Below, one piece after another: positions 51,485 to 59,857 of a stretch of DNA of 64,000 nt. Within the stretch, counting starts at the first letter, position 1. The number at the start of each line of letters is the position of its first letter. The notes below the pieces were generated by a model, which was given only the letters and a program-made list of their open reading frames with translations, was not told the DNA's origin and did not search any database. Position numbers and translations under genes: made by a program. This stretch comes from Streptomyces sp. 378 (GTDB lineage: Bacteria > Actinomycetota > Actinomycetes > Streptomycetales > Streptomycetaceae), in assembly GCF_030124145.1 (NCBI RefSeq), contig NZ_JASKMS010000015.1, positions 1 through 64,000 on the forward strand, read 5' to 3'.

Positions 51485-52992
51485 CCGTACGGCGAGTAAT
51501 GGGCATCGAGACGGAGTACGGGATCTCCGTCCCCGGCCACCCCAACGCCAATGCCATGCTCACCTCGTCCCAGATCGTGAACGCCTACGCGGCGGCGATG
51601 CACCGGGCCCGCCGGGCCCGCTGGGACTTCGAGGAGGAGAATCCGCTGCGGGACGCGCGAGGCTTCGACCTCGCCCGTGAGGCCGCCGACTCCAGCCAGC
51701 TCACCGACGAGGACATCGGCCTGGCCAACGTGATCCTCACCAACGGCGCACGGCTCTACGTCGACCACGCACACCCCGAGTACAGCTCCCCCGAGGTGAC
51801 CAACCCCCGCGACGCCGTCCTCTGGGACAAGGCCGGCGAACGGATCATGGCCGAAGCCGCGGAACGGGCCGCCCAGCTGCCCGGTGCCCAACCGATCCAC
51901 CTGTACAAGAACAACACCGACAACAAGGGCGCGTCCTACGGCACGCACGAGAACTACCTGATGAAGCGGGAGACCCCCTTCTCGGACATCGTGCGCCACC
52001 TCACCCCGTTCTTCGTCTCCCGTCAGGTCTTCGCCGGAGCGGGCCGCGTCGGCATCGGCCAGGACGGGCACGAGCACGGCTTCCAGCTCAGCCAGCGAGC
52101 CGACTACTTCGAGGTCGAGGTCGGCCTCGAGACGACGCTCAAGCGCCCCATCATCAACACCCGTGACGAGCCGCACGCGGACGCCGAGAGGTACCGCCGC
52201 CTGCACGTGATCATCGGCGACGCGAACCTGTCGGAGATCTCGACCTACCTCAAGCTGGGCACGACCGCGCTGGTGCTGTCGATGATCGAGGACGGTTTCA
52301 TCGCCGTCGACCTGGCCGTCGACCAGCCCGTCCGCACCCTCCACCAGGTCTCGCACGACCCGTCCCTCAAACGCCTGATCACACTCCGCAGCGGCCGCAC
52401 GCTCACCGCGGTCCAGCTGCAGATGGAGTACTACGAGCTGGCGCGCAAGTACGTGGAGGAGCGGTACGGCGCCGACGCCGACGACCAGACCAAGGACGTC
52501 CTGTCCCGCTGGGAGGACACCCTCACCCGTCTGGAGCACGACCCGATGAGCCTGGCCGGAGAGCTGGACTGGGTCGCCAAGCGGGAGCTCATGGAGGGCT
52601 ACCGACGCCGGGACACCCTTGACTGGGACGCCGCCCGACTGCACCTGGTCGACCTCCAGTACGCCGACGTGCGGCCCGAGAAGGGCCTCTACAACCGTCT
52701 GGTGGCCCGCGGGCGCATGAAGCGGCTGCTGACCGACGGGGACGTCGAGCGGGCCCGCACGGTGCCGCCCGAGGACACGCGCGCCTACTTCCGCGGGCGC
52801 TGCCTGGAGCAGTACGCGGACGACGTGGCGGCGGCCTCCTGGGACTCGGTGATCTTCGACCTGCCGGGCCGGGACTCGCTGCAGCGCGTCCCAACCCTGG
52901 AACCGCTTCGCGGAACGCGTAATCACGTCAAGGAGCTCCTGGACCGCTGCCGCACCGCGGAAGACCTGGTCAGGGTGCTTTCGGGCGGGTGA
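51481..52992 (+). CDS. dop: Deamidase/depupylase of Pup
   Basis: A 503-residue carboxylate-amine-ligase-fold enzyme. The nucleotide-binding start MGIETEYGIS has Glu10, and the catalytic base Asp95 lies in RLYVDHAHPEYSSPE; the Dop-specific loop (about 45-78; RWDFEEENPLRDARG) separates it from PafA. It hydrolyses the C-terminal Gln of Pup to Glu and can remove Pup from substrates. ATG at 51481. It is followed by pup after 178 bases. Confidence 0.96.
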   Translation: MTVRRVMGIETEYGISVPGHPNANAMLTSSQIVNAYAAAMHRARRARWDFEEENPLRDARGFDLAREAADSSQLTDEDIGLANVILTNGARLYVDHAHPEYSSPEVTNPRDAVLWDKAGERIMAEAAERAAQLPGAQPIHLYKNNTDNKGASYGTHENYLMKRETPFSDIVRHLTPFFVSRQVFAGAGRVGIGQDGHEHGFQLSQRADYFEVEVGLETTLKRPIINTRDEPHADAERYRRLHVIIGDANLSEISTYLKLGTTALVLSMIEDGFIAVDLAVDQPVRTLHQVSHDPSLKRLITLRSGRTLTAVQLQMEYYELARKYVEERYGADADDQTKDVLSRWEDTLTRLEHDPMSLAGELDWVAKRELMEGYRRRDTLDWDAARLHLVDLQYADVRPEKGLYNRLVARGRMKRLLTDGDVERARTVPPEDTRAYFRGRCLEQYADDVAAASWDSVIFDLPGRDSLQRVPTLEPLRGTRNHVKELLDRCRTAEDLVRVLSGG

Positions 52993-53097
52993 ACGCGTTG
53001 AGCGGGTACTCGCCGGGAACCGGCCGGGCAGGGTGGAAAAGCCCTGGTCCGGGAATCATCGAGATGGTCCCCGTACGTTGGAGCAACTGCGGGGCCA

Positions 53098-53120
53098 TTG
53101 TCAGACCCGGCGAGTAGGGT
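53098..53120 (+). promoter_or_regulatory. Candidate PafBC-responsive promoter of pup
   Basis: TTGTCAGAC (53098-53106), eight bases, then TAGGGT (53115-53120). I recall the DNA-damage promoter type bound by PafBC as TTGTCRGTG-N8-TAnnnT; this site matches 7 of 9 bases of the upstream box, the spacing exactly and the -10 element. The -10 lies about 50 bases before the pup ATG at 53171, giving a leader of about 45 bases. Confidence 0.6.
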
Positions 53121-53170
53121 CTGATCTTGACCGAGCAACTGTGTCGGGCGAACCGAGCGGGGTGAGGGAT

Positions 53171-53389
53171 ATGGCGACCAAGGACACCGGCGGCGGACAG
53201 CAGAAGGCCACCCGGTCCACCGAGGAGGTCGAGGAGCAGGCGCAGGACGCGCAGGGCTCCGAGGACCTCAAGGAGCGTCAGGAGAAACTGAACGACGACG
53301 TGGACTCGGTTCTGGACGAGATCGACGACGTACTCGAGGAAAATGCCGAGGATTTCGTTCGAAGCTTCGTGCAAAAAGGCGGGCAGTGA
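53171..53389 (+). CDS. pup: Prokaryotic ubiquitin-like protein Pup
   Basis: A 72-residue acidic, mostly disordered protein ending KGGQ, the terminus that Dop deamidates to Glu. The coiled coil-forming segment (DLKERQEKLNDDVDSVLDEIDDVLEENAEDF) binds the coiled coil of ARC. Pup is then ligated by PafA to lysines of target proteins. ATG at 53171. The terminal Gln rather than Glu means Dop is required before ligation. Confidence 0.97.
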   Translation: MATKDTGGGQQKATRSTEEVEEQAQDAQGSEDLKERQEKLNDDVDSVLDEIDDVLEENAEDFVRSFVQKGGQ

Positions 53390-53433
53390 AGGCCAATGGC
53401 GCGCTTTAGCCTTTGATTTGAAGGTGGCGGGGG

Positions 53434-54045
53434 ATGGAAGCGGCCAGCGAGCCGAACGCGAAGCAATGCAGGAAGTGTCGGCGAGATCTGCCACTTGCTG
53501 CATTTGCCCGTGACAAGAATCGGCGAGATGGCCTCCGGGTGCACTGCCGGGAGTGCGTGGCGGAGTACAGCGCCGCGCACTACCGGCGGCGCCGGGCGGC
53601 CGTGGGGAAGCCGGTCCGCGAGCGGGTCGACGTTCCGGCTGGATACAAGCTCTGTCGGACGTGTGGCGAGATCAAGCCTCACAGCGAGTGGCACCGTAAC
53701 GCGACCGCTTCCGACGGACTGTCAACGCGCTGCAAGGCATGCCGGGCGGTGCAGGGTCGGCAAGGGCATCTGAAGCGCCAGTACGGCATCACGGAAGCCG
53801 AACGCGATCGTCTGATCGCCTCTCAAGCAGGCGTGTGTTGCATTTGTCTGTCGGCCGTGCCCGAGCATGTGGATCACTGCCACAAGACGGGTAGGGTCCG
53901 AGGCGTACTGTGCTTCAGCTGCAACGCTGCACTGGGGCAGTTCAAGGATCGGCCCGATGCCATAAGGCGGGCTGCCGCTTATGTGGAAGGAATCGCGTGG
54001 AAGCCAACACTCGTAGCACCGGGCGTCTACCGGCTGCCTTCCTGA
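53434..54045 (+). CDS. Recombination endonuclease VII-family protein between pup and prcB
   Basis: A 203-residue protein with two N-terminal CxxC zinc motif sets (QCRKCRRDLPLAAF and LCRTCGEIKPHSEW) and a C-terminal HNH-type endonuclease VII domain (about 133-166): CCICLSAVPEHVDHCHKTG, then GVLCFSCNAALGQFK. The family resolves or nicks branched or phage DNA. The coding region is visibly less GC-rich than its neighbours (for example ATCTGCCACTTGCTGCATT). ATG at 53434 follows GGTGGCGGGG. The last 49 bases overlap the start of prcB, whose GTG and ribosome site lie inside this gene. Confidence 0.88.
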   Translation: MEAASEPNAKQCRKCRRDLPLAAFARDKNRRDGLRVHCRECVAEYSAAHYRRRRAAVGKPVRERVDVPAGYKLCRTCGEIKPHSEWHRNATASDGLSTRCKACRAVQGRQGHLKRQYGITEAERDRLIASQAGVCCICLSAVPEHVDHCHKTGRVRGVLCFSCNAALGQFKDRPDAIRRAAAYVEGIAWKPTLVAPGVYRLPS

Positions 54046-54842
54046 CGCCAGGGTCCTCCTCCTTCATGGACTTCCTGTCCGAGCACCAGCCGGAGATCCT
54101 GCCCGGCAACCGGCAACTGCCCCCCACCCAGGGTGTGATCGAGGCGCCGCACGGCACCACGATCGTCGCCGTGACGTTTCCCGGGGGTGTGGTCCTCGCC
54201 GGTGACCGGCGGGCCACCATGGGCAATGTGATCGCGCAGCGGGACATCGAGAAGGTTTTCCCGGCCGACGAGTACTCGGCGGTGGGGATCGCCGGCACGG
54301 CGGGGCTGGCCGTCGAGATGGTGAAGCTGTTCCAGTTGGAGCTGGAGCACTTCGAGAAGGTCGAGGGTGCGCAGTTGTCTCTGGAGGGCAAGGCGAACCG
54401 GCTGTCGACGATGATCCGTTCCAACCTCGGCATGGCCATGCAGGGCCTGGCGGTGGTGCCGCTGTTCGCCGGGTACGACGTGGACCGTGGCAAGGGCCGC
54501 ATCTTCTCCTACGACGTCACCGGTGGTCGCTCCGAGGAGCTGAACTTCGCGGCCACGGGTTCCGGGTCGATCTTCGCGCGCGGTGCGATGAAGAAGCTGT
54601 TCCGGGACGACCTCAGCGAGGCCGAGGCCACGACGCTCGTGATCCAGGCGCTCTACGACGCGGCAGACGACGACTCGGCGACCGGCGGTCCCGATGTCGC
54701 CCGCCGGATCTATCCCATCGTCACCGTGATCACCGACGACGGCTTCCGCCGGCTCACCGAGACCGAGGCCTCCGAGATCGCGCGCTCGATTCTCGAGCGG
54801 CGGCTGGAGCAGCCCGACGGGCCGCGGGCCGCGCTGCTGTAG
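53997..54842 (+). CDS. prcB: 20S proteasome beta subunit
   Basis: A 281-residue precursor. The propeptide of 53 residues ends in APHG, and the mature catalytic Thr54 (numbered Thr1) begins TTIVAVTF; Asp17 and Lys33 of the mature chain are present (AGDRRA and IEKVFPAD). The autocleaved subunits form the proteolytic chamber. The GTG at 53997 gives the size I recall for the Streptomyces protein and is preceded by GAAGGA. It overlaps the endonuclease VII gene and is followed by prcA after 68 bases. Confidence 0.96.
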   Translation: MEANTRSTGRLPAAFLTPGSSSFMDFLSEHQPEILPGNRQLPPTQGVIEAPHGTTIVAVTFPGGVVLAGDRRATMGNVIAQRDIEKVFPADEYSAVGIAGTAGLAVEMVKLFQLELEHFEKVEGAQLSLEGKANRLSTMIRSNLGMAMQGLAVVPLFAGYDVDRGKGRIFSYDVTGGRSEELNFAATGSGSIFARGAMKKLFRDDLSEAEATTLVIQALYDAADDDSATGGPDVARRIYPIVTVITDDGFRRLTETEASEIARSILERRLEQPDGPRAALL

Positions 54843-54910
54843 GCGGCGGTCGTGTTCGTGAGGGTGGTCCTGTGAATCGACGGAATCTTCAAGAGAGGGA
54901 CGGATAACCG

Positions 54911-55654
54911 GTGTCGACGCCGTTCTATGTCTCACCCCAGCAGGCCATGGCCGACCGGGCGGAGTACGCCCGGAAGGGCATCGCCCGTGGTCGCAGCCTG
55001 GTCGTGCTGCAGTTCGCCGACGGCATCGTGTTCGTCGGGGAGAACCCGTCCCGTGCGCTGCACAAGTTCAGCGAGATCTATGACCGGATCGGTTTCGCGG
55101 CCGCCGGCAAGTACAACGAGTACGAGAACCTGCGGATCGGTGGGGTGCGCTACGCCGATCTGCGGGGTTACACCTATGACCGGGACGATGTGACGGCCCG
55201 GGGCCTGGCGAACGTGTATGCGCAGACGCTGGGCACGATCTTCTCCAGCGCCGCCGAGAAGCCGTACGAGGTGGAGCTGGTCGTCGCCGAGGTCGGTGAG
55301 ACGCCCGAGGGTGATCAGATCTACCGGTTGCCGCATGACGGCTCCATTGTGGATGAGCACGGCTCGGTGGCGGTGGGCGGTAACGCCGAGCAGATCAGCA
55401 GCTATCTGGACCAGCGCCACCAGGAGGGCATGACGCTCGCGGAGGCGTTGAAGCTCGCGGTGCAGGCGCTGTCCCGCGACACCAACGGCAGCGAGCGGGA
55501 GATTCCCGCGGAGCGGTTGGAGGTGGCGGTGCTGGACCGCACGCGTCCGCAGAAGCGCAAGTTCAGGCGGATCAGCGGTCCTCAGCTGTCGCGGTTGCTC
55601 GATGCGGGTGCCGCCGGCGGTGAGGCGGAGGGGGCGTCGGAGGACGCCGAGTAG
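54911..55654 (+). CDS. prcA: 20S proteasome alpha subunit
   Basis: A 247-residue protein. The N-terminus MSTPFYVSPQQAMADRAEYARKG forms the gate and the first helix (AMADRAEYARKGIARGRS) of the outer rings. The fold continues through LVVLQFADGIVFVGEN and GGNAEQISSYL. Its rings bind the C-terminal GQYL of ARC. The C-terminus is acidic (GGEAEGASEDAE). GTG at 54911; GAGAGGGACGG precedes it. It ends the operon with prcB. Confidence 0.96.
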   Translation: MSTPFYVSPQQAMADRAEYARKGIARGRSLVVLQFADGIVFVGENPSRALHKFSEIYDRIGFAAAGKYNEYENLRIGGVRYADLRGYTYDRDDVTARGLANVYAQTLGTIFSSAAEKPYEVELVVAEVGETPEGDQIYRLPHDGSIVDEHGSVAVGGNAEQISSYLDQRHQEGMTLAEALKLAVQALSRDTNGSEREIPAERLEVAVLDRTRPQKRKFRRISGPQLSRLLDAGAAGGEAEGASEDAE

Positions 55655-55842
55655 TGCTGGCGTGGTGTGGCGCGCTCCGGCCTGTGCGTTCGTGGCCGGG
55701 GCGCGTTGCCGTGTGCGGGTGGGCGTCTGTTTCGCCTTCTCGCCGGGTGGTGGGTCGGGGCCGTGCCGGAGGTCTCCGTCCTCGGAAAGGGTCCGCTCAG
55801 CCTGCGGGCATGCGTGCCGCCTGGGGTGGCACGGGTGGGCGC

Positions 55843-55883
55843 TGGGGGTACCCCCTGCTCGAAGAGCTTGGGGGAGGCACCCC
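55843..55883. repeat. Streptomyces-type hairpin repeat after prcA
   Basis: GGGGGTACCCCCTGCTCGAAGAGC is followed by TTGGGGGAGGCACCCC; CCCCC pairs with GGGGG, and AGCTC/GAGCT lies inside. I recall this consensus as a frequent Streptomyces intergenic repeat. It lies in the 280-base gap between prcA and lacI and may end both. Confidence 0.55.
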
Positions 55884-55934
55884 GCACCGCCGGGTCGCGG
55901 ACCCGCCCACCCCGGCACCGACGCAGCGGCACAG

Positions 55935-56987
55935 TCAACGAGGCGGTGCCGTGGAGCTTCGTACCACCAGGTGGACCGGGATGTCCCCGCTCTCGGGTGT
56001 GCGGTCTTCCAGGACGGCCAGCAGGGCCCGCATGCCGCGCTCGCCGAAGAGCTCGGCGTTGAGGTGGACCGTCGTGAGTTCCGGGTCCATGGCTGTGGCC
56101 AGGGCCAGGTCGTCGACGCCCGTGACCGACAGGTCGTCCGGGATGCGCAGGCCCAGGCGGCGGGCCGCCTTGTAGGTGCCGGCCGCGAGTTGGTCGTCGT
56201 CGCAGAGGACGGCGGTGGGGCGGGGGCCGGGAGCGGTGAGGGCCGTTTGGGCGGCGGTCACGGCTCCGTTGATGGAGATGGGGGAGTGGGCCGTGCGGAC
56301 GGAGGTGCCCGGTACTTCGTCCAGCCGTGCCGCCAGTTCCCGGGCGCGTACGTCGAAGGTCCAGGAGGGGACGTCCGCCGCGAGGTGGAGGAAGCGGCGG
56401 TGTCCCAGCGAGAGCAGGTGAGTCGCTGCCTGGCGGATTCCGTCGGCGATGTCCAGGTTCACGGTTGCCGCCCCCAGGCTGCCGTCCGGGTCGCTGTCCA
56501 GCATGACCAGCGGCAGTGCCTCGCCGCGGATCGCGGTGAGGGCGTCCGCGGCCATGGAGGAGGCGAGGACGCCGTCCAGCGCGGATTGTGCGGAGGCGAA
56601 GGGGTCTCGGGCGGGGCCGATGCCCTCGGGGGAGGGGTAGAGGACGACTCCGAAGCCGTGTTCGGCGGCGACGCGGGCGGCGCCGGTGTAGACGCCGGCG
56701 AAGAACTCGGTGGTGAGGGCGGGGACGACCAGGAGGACCGTGCGGGTGCGGCCCAGGCGCAGGTTGCGGGCGGCCAGGTTCGGGCGGTAGCCGAGGTCGC
56801 GGGCGGCCTCGCGGACGCGTTCGGCGGTCGCCTGGGAGACGCGGCCGCGCCATTTGTCGCCGAGGACGAGGGAGACGGCCGCCTGGGAGACGCCGGCGGC
56901 CTGGGCGACGTCCCGGCTCGTGGGTCGGGTGCTGCCTCGTGCCACCGTTGGCCTGCTCTTTCGTCTGGACTCGTGAACAGCGGACAT
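55935..56987 (-). CDS. LacI-family transcriptional regulator
   Basis: A 350-residue regulator: N-terminal HTH (TSRDVAQAAGVSQAAVSLVLG, about 22-45, with hinge RVSQATAERVREAA) and a periplasmic-binding-type effector domain (RTRTVLLVVPALTTEFFAG on). It is divergent from an MFS transporter and probably regulates it through the operator at 56990-57016. The pair sits inside the proteasome locus between prcA and pafA, as I recall for other Streptomyces. ATG at 56987. Confidence 0.9.
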   Translation of the reverse strand: MSAVHESRRKSRPTVARGSTRPTSRDVAQAAGVSQAAVSLVLGDKWRGRVSQATAERVREAARDLGYRPNLAARNLRLGRTRTVLLVVPALTTEFFAGVYTGAARVAAEHGFGVVLYPSPEGIGPARDPFASAQSALDGVLASSMAADALTAIRGEALPLVMLDSDPDGSLGAATVNLDIADGIRQAATHLLSLGHRRFLHLAADVPSWTFDVRARELAARLDEVPGTSVRTAHSPISINGAVTAAQTALTAPGPRPTAVLCDDDQLAAGTYKAARRLGLRIPDDLSVTGVDDLALATAMDPELTTVHLNAELFGERGMRALLAVLEDRTPESGDIPVHLVVRSSTAPPR

Positions 56988-56989
56988 GG

Positions 56990-57016
56990 TACGTATGGAA
57001 GTCGACGTTATACGTA
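56990..57016. promoter_or_regulatory. Candidate operator for the LacI/MFS pair
   Basis: TACGTAT (56990-56996) and ATACGTA (57010-57016) are perfectly inverted around a 13-base spacer that contains GTCGAC. The site begins 3 bases from the lacI start and ends 18 bases before the MFS start. Wider spacing than a typical LacI palindrome is unusual, so it may be two half-sites of overlapping operators. Confidence 0.5.
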
Positions 57017-57034
57017 AAACCTAGGGCGGGGGAC

Positions 57035-58294
57035 ATGGCCACGGGATACCTGGAGATCCTTCGGGCGCGACACGCCGCCCGACTGCTCGTCGGCACACTG
57101 GTCGGCCGGCTGCCCAACGCGACGGCCGCCATCGCGATCGTGCTGTTCGTCCGGGCGGAGGGCGGCACCTACAGCCTGGCGGGGGCGCTGGCGGCCGTCT
57201 ACGGGGTCGCCAACGCCGTCGGGCAGCCCGTGCTGGGCCGGATCGTGGATCTGCGCGGACAGCCGCGTGTGCAGCTTCCGGCGGCCGTCCTCTCCGCGCT
57301 GGCGATGGCGGTCTTCGCCTTCTCGGGCATCGGGTCGCTGCCGCTCGCGTATGCCGCCGTGGCCGGGGCCGGGCTCTTCACGCCGCCCCTGGAGGGCGGG
57401 CTGCGGGCGCTGTGGCCCTCCGTGCTGCGGCGCGAGGACCAGGTGCACACCGCGTACGCCATGGACGCCGTGGCGCAGGAGGTGATGTTCACCGTCGGGC
57501 CGCTGCTGGTGACGTTGTGCGTGTCCCTGTGGTCGGCCCAGGCCGCGCTGCTCGTGCTGAACGTGGTCGGGGTGCTGGGGGCGCTGTCCGTGGTGGTCTC
57601 GAAGCCCTCGCGCGCCTGGCGGTCGGCGCCGCGCGAGGCGCACTGGCTGGGCGCGCTGCGCTCACCGGGTCTGCTCGCGCTGCTGGCGGCGTTCCTGTTC
57701 ATCGGGATGGCGCTCGGGTCCATCACGGTCGCCTCGGTGCCCTATGCGGACGAGCACGGCGGGGACGCGGTGTACGGCTGGCTGATGGCCGCCCTGGGTT
57801 TCGGCGCGCTGGTCGGTGGCGCCGTCTACGGGGCGCGCCAGTGGGCCGGTGAGCCCGCGCGGCGACTGCGGGTGCTGGTGGCCCTTCTGGTGGTGTGTTA
57901 TCTGCCGTTGATGCTGATGCCGGACGCGGTGCCCATGGTGGGGCTCACCGCGCTGGCCGGCGTCTTCCTGGCGCCCGCCATCGCCTGCGCGTTCGTGCTG
58001 GTCGACCGGCATGCCCCGCGGGGCACGGTCACCGAGGCGTTCTCCTGGCTCGTGACGACGTTCACCGTGGGCCACTCGGTGGGGACGGGCGTCGCGGGGC
58101 CGGTGGTCGAGACGGGCGGGGCCCTGTGGGGATTCGCCGTGCCGGCGGCCGCCGGTGGCGTGTCTCTGCTGGTTTTGACCGCCACGGGACGGGTAGTCGC
58201 AGCTCCCGGCCAGGGAGCGGTGGTCGCAGCGGGTTCGGAAAATGATCCAAACCGTGCTGTCGAACCCCGTTTCAGTTCAGGGGATCGGGCGTAA
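57035..58294 (+). CDS. MFS-family transporter
   Basis: A 419-residue integral membrane protein with about twelve hydrophobic helices. The segment GRLPNATAAIAIVLFVRAEGG and the loop GRIVDLRGQPRVQLP match the major facilitator superfamily. The substrate is unknown; the divergent LacI regulator suggests a sugar or related compound. The ATG at 57035 has GGCGGGGGAC upstream. The gene's end lies 9 bases before pafA, so read-through into pafA is possible, though pafA likely has its own start region. Confidence 0.85.
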   Translation: MATGYLEILRARHAARLLVGTLVGRLPNATAAIAIVLFVRAEGGTYSLAGALAAVYGVANAVGQPVLGRIVDLRGQPRVQLPAAVLSALAMAVFAFSGIGSLPLAYAAVAGAGLFTPPLEGGLRALWPSVLRREDQVHTAYAMDAVAQEVMFTVGPLLVTLCVSLWSAQAALLVLNVVGVLGALSVVVSKPSRAWRSAPREAHWLGALRSPGLLALLAAFLFIGMALGSITVASVPYADEHGGDAVYGWLMAALGFGALVGGAVYGARQWAGEPARRLRVLVALLVVCYLPLMLMPDAVPMVGLTALAGVFLAPAIACAFVLVDRHAPRGTVTEAFSWLVTTFTVGHSVGTGVAGPVVETGGALWGFAVPAAAGGVSLLVLTATGRVVAAPGQGAVVAAGSENDPNRAVEPRFSSGDRA

Positions 58295-58303
58295 TGTTCC
58301 CTC

Positions 58304-59665
58304 ATGGACCGCCGCATTTTCGGGCTGGAGAACGAGTACGGCGTCACGTGCACGTTCAGGGGACAGCGCCGCCTGTCTCCTGACGAGGTGGCGCGGTACC
58401 TCTTCCGCCGTGTCGTGTCATGGGGCCGCAGCAGCAATGTCTTTCTGCGAAACGGCGCCCGCCTCTATCTCGACGTGGGATCGCATCCGGAATACGCGAC
58501 ACCGGAATGCGACAACGTGACCGAACTGGTCACCCACGACAAAGCAGGCGAGCGCATTCTCGAAGGACTCCTGGTGGACGCCGAACGACGCCTGCACGAG
58601 GAGGGAATCGCGGGCGACGTCTACCTCTTCAAGAACAACACCGACTCGGCGGGCAACTCCTACGGCTGCCACGAGAACTATCTGGTCGCCCGGCACGGGG
58701 AGTTCTCCCGGCTCGCGGACATTCTCATTCCGTTCCTGGTCACACGGCAGCTGCTGTGCGGTGCCGGCAAGGTGCTGCAGACGCCGCGCGGTGCCGTGTA
58801 CTGCGTCAGTCAGCGGGCCGAGCACATCTGGGAGGGCGTCTCCTCGGCGACGACCCGCTCCCGGCCCATCATCAACACACGCGACGAGCCGCACGCGGAC
58901 GCCGAGCGCTACCGCCGCCTGCACGTCATCGTGGGCGACTCCAACATGTCCGAGACGACCATGCTGCTCAAGGTCGGGGCCACCGACCTGGTACTGCGCA
59001 TGATCGAGGCGGGCACGGTGATGCGGGACCTCACCCTGGAGAACCCGATCCGGGCGATCCGCGAGGTCAGCCACGACATCACCGGCCGCCGCAAGGTCCG
59101 CCTGGCCAGCGGACGGGAGGCCTCCGCCCTGGAGGTGCAGCGCGAGTACTACGAGAAGGCCCTGGACTTCTGCGAGCGCCGGGGCATCCGCACCGGCACC
59201 GTCGAGCAGGTCCTGGAGCTGTGGGGCCGCACCCTGGACGCGATCGAGGCCGAGGACCTCGACCGTATCGGCACCGAGATCGACTGGGTCATGAAGTACA
59301 AGCTCATCGAGCGGTACCGCGCCAAGCACAACATGACCATGTCGCACCCGCGGGTCGCGCAGATAGACCTCGCCTACCACGACATCCACCGCCGTCGTGG
59401 CCTGTACTACCTGCTCGAGAAGAAGGGCCAGGCGGCCCGTATCTGCAACGACTTGAAGATCTTCGAGGGCAAGTCCGTTCCGCCGCAGACCACTCGGGCC
59501 CGGCTGCGCGGTGACTTCATCCGGCGGGCCCAGGAACAGCGCCGTGACTTCACGGTGGACTGGGTGCACCTCAAGCTCAACGACCAGGCCCAGCGGACCG
59601 TGCTGTGCAAGGACCCGTTCCGTTCCGTGGACGACCGGGTGGAGAAGCTGATCGCCGGAATGTGA
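58304..59665 (+). CDS. pafA: Pup ligase PafA
   Basis: A 453-residue carboxylate-amine ligase. The start MDRRIFGLENEYGVT holds the metal-binding Glu9 and Glu11, and Asp57 in RLYLDVGSHPEYATPE is the proposed catalytic base. Further matches to Dop run through INTRDEPHADAERYRRLHVI and the C-terminal domain. It ligates deamidated Pup to substrate lysines with ATP. Unlike Dop it lacks the long loop. ATG at 58304. It starts 9 bases after the MFS stop and is closed by a hairpin. Confidence 0.97.
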   Translation: MDRRIFGLENEYGVTCTFRGQRRLSPDEVARYLFRRVVSWGRSSNVFLRNGARLYLDVGSHPEYATPECDNVTELVTHDKAGERILEGLLVDAERRLHEEGIAGDVYLFKNNTDSAGNSYGCHENYLVARHGEFSRLADILIPFLVTRQLLCGAGKVLQTPRGAVYCVSQRAEHIWEGVSSATTRSRPIINTRDEPHADAERYRRLHVIVGDSNMSETTMLLKVGATDLVLRMIEAGTVMRDLTLENPIRAIREVSHDITGRRKVRLASGREASALEVQREYYEKALDFCERRGIRTGTVEQVLELWGRTLDAIEAEDLDRIGTEIDWVMKYKLIERYRAKHNMTMSHPRVAQIDLAYHDIHRRRGLYYLLEKKGQAARICNDLKIFEGKSVPPQTTRARLRGDFIRRAQEQRRDFTVDWVHLKLNDQAQRTVLCKDPFRSVDDRVEKLIAGM

Positions 59666-59688
59666 GCCGGTTCCGGCCAGTCCTGAAA

Positions 59689-59726
59689 GCCGATGCCCGG
59701 GGGTCTTCGCGCCTCCGGGCATCGGC
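59689..59726 (+). terminator. Terminator after pafA
   Basis: GCCGATGCCCGG (59689-59700) pairs perfectly with CCGGGCATCGGC (59715-59726), loop of 14 bases, followed by CCTTTCCG. It separates pafA from the FKBP genes. Confidence 0.8.
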
Positions 59727-59857
59727 CCTTTCCGTTCCGGAACCACCGGCAGGGGAGCGGCCCGGGTGGCGTCGTGTCGCGCGGTGAGGCGAGTGGGGAG
59801 TGTGTACGCCGTAGAGTGGCGGGCATTGCCCCCACACCACCGATCCCAGTTGGACTG

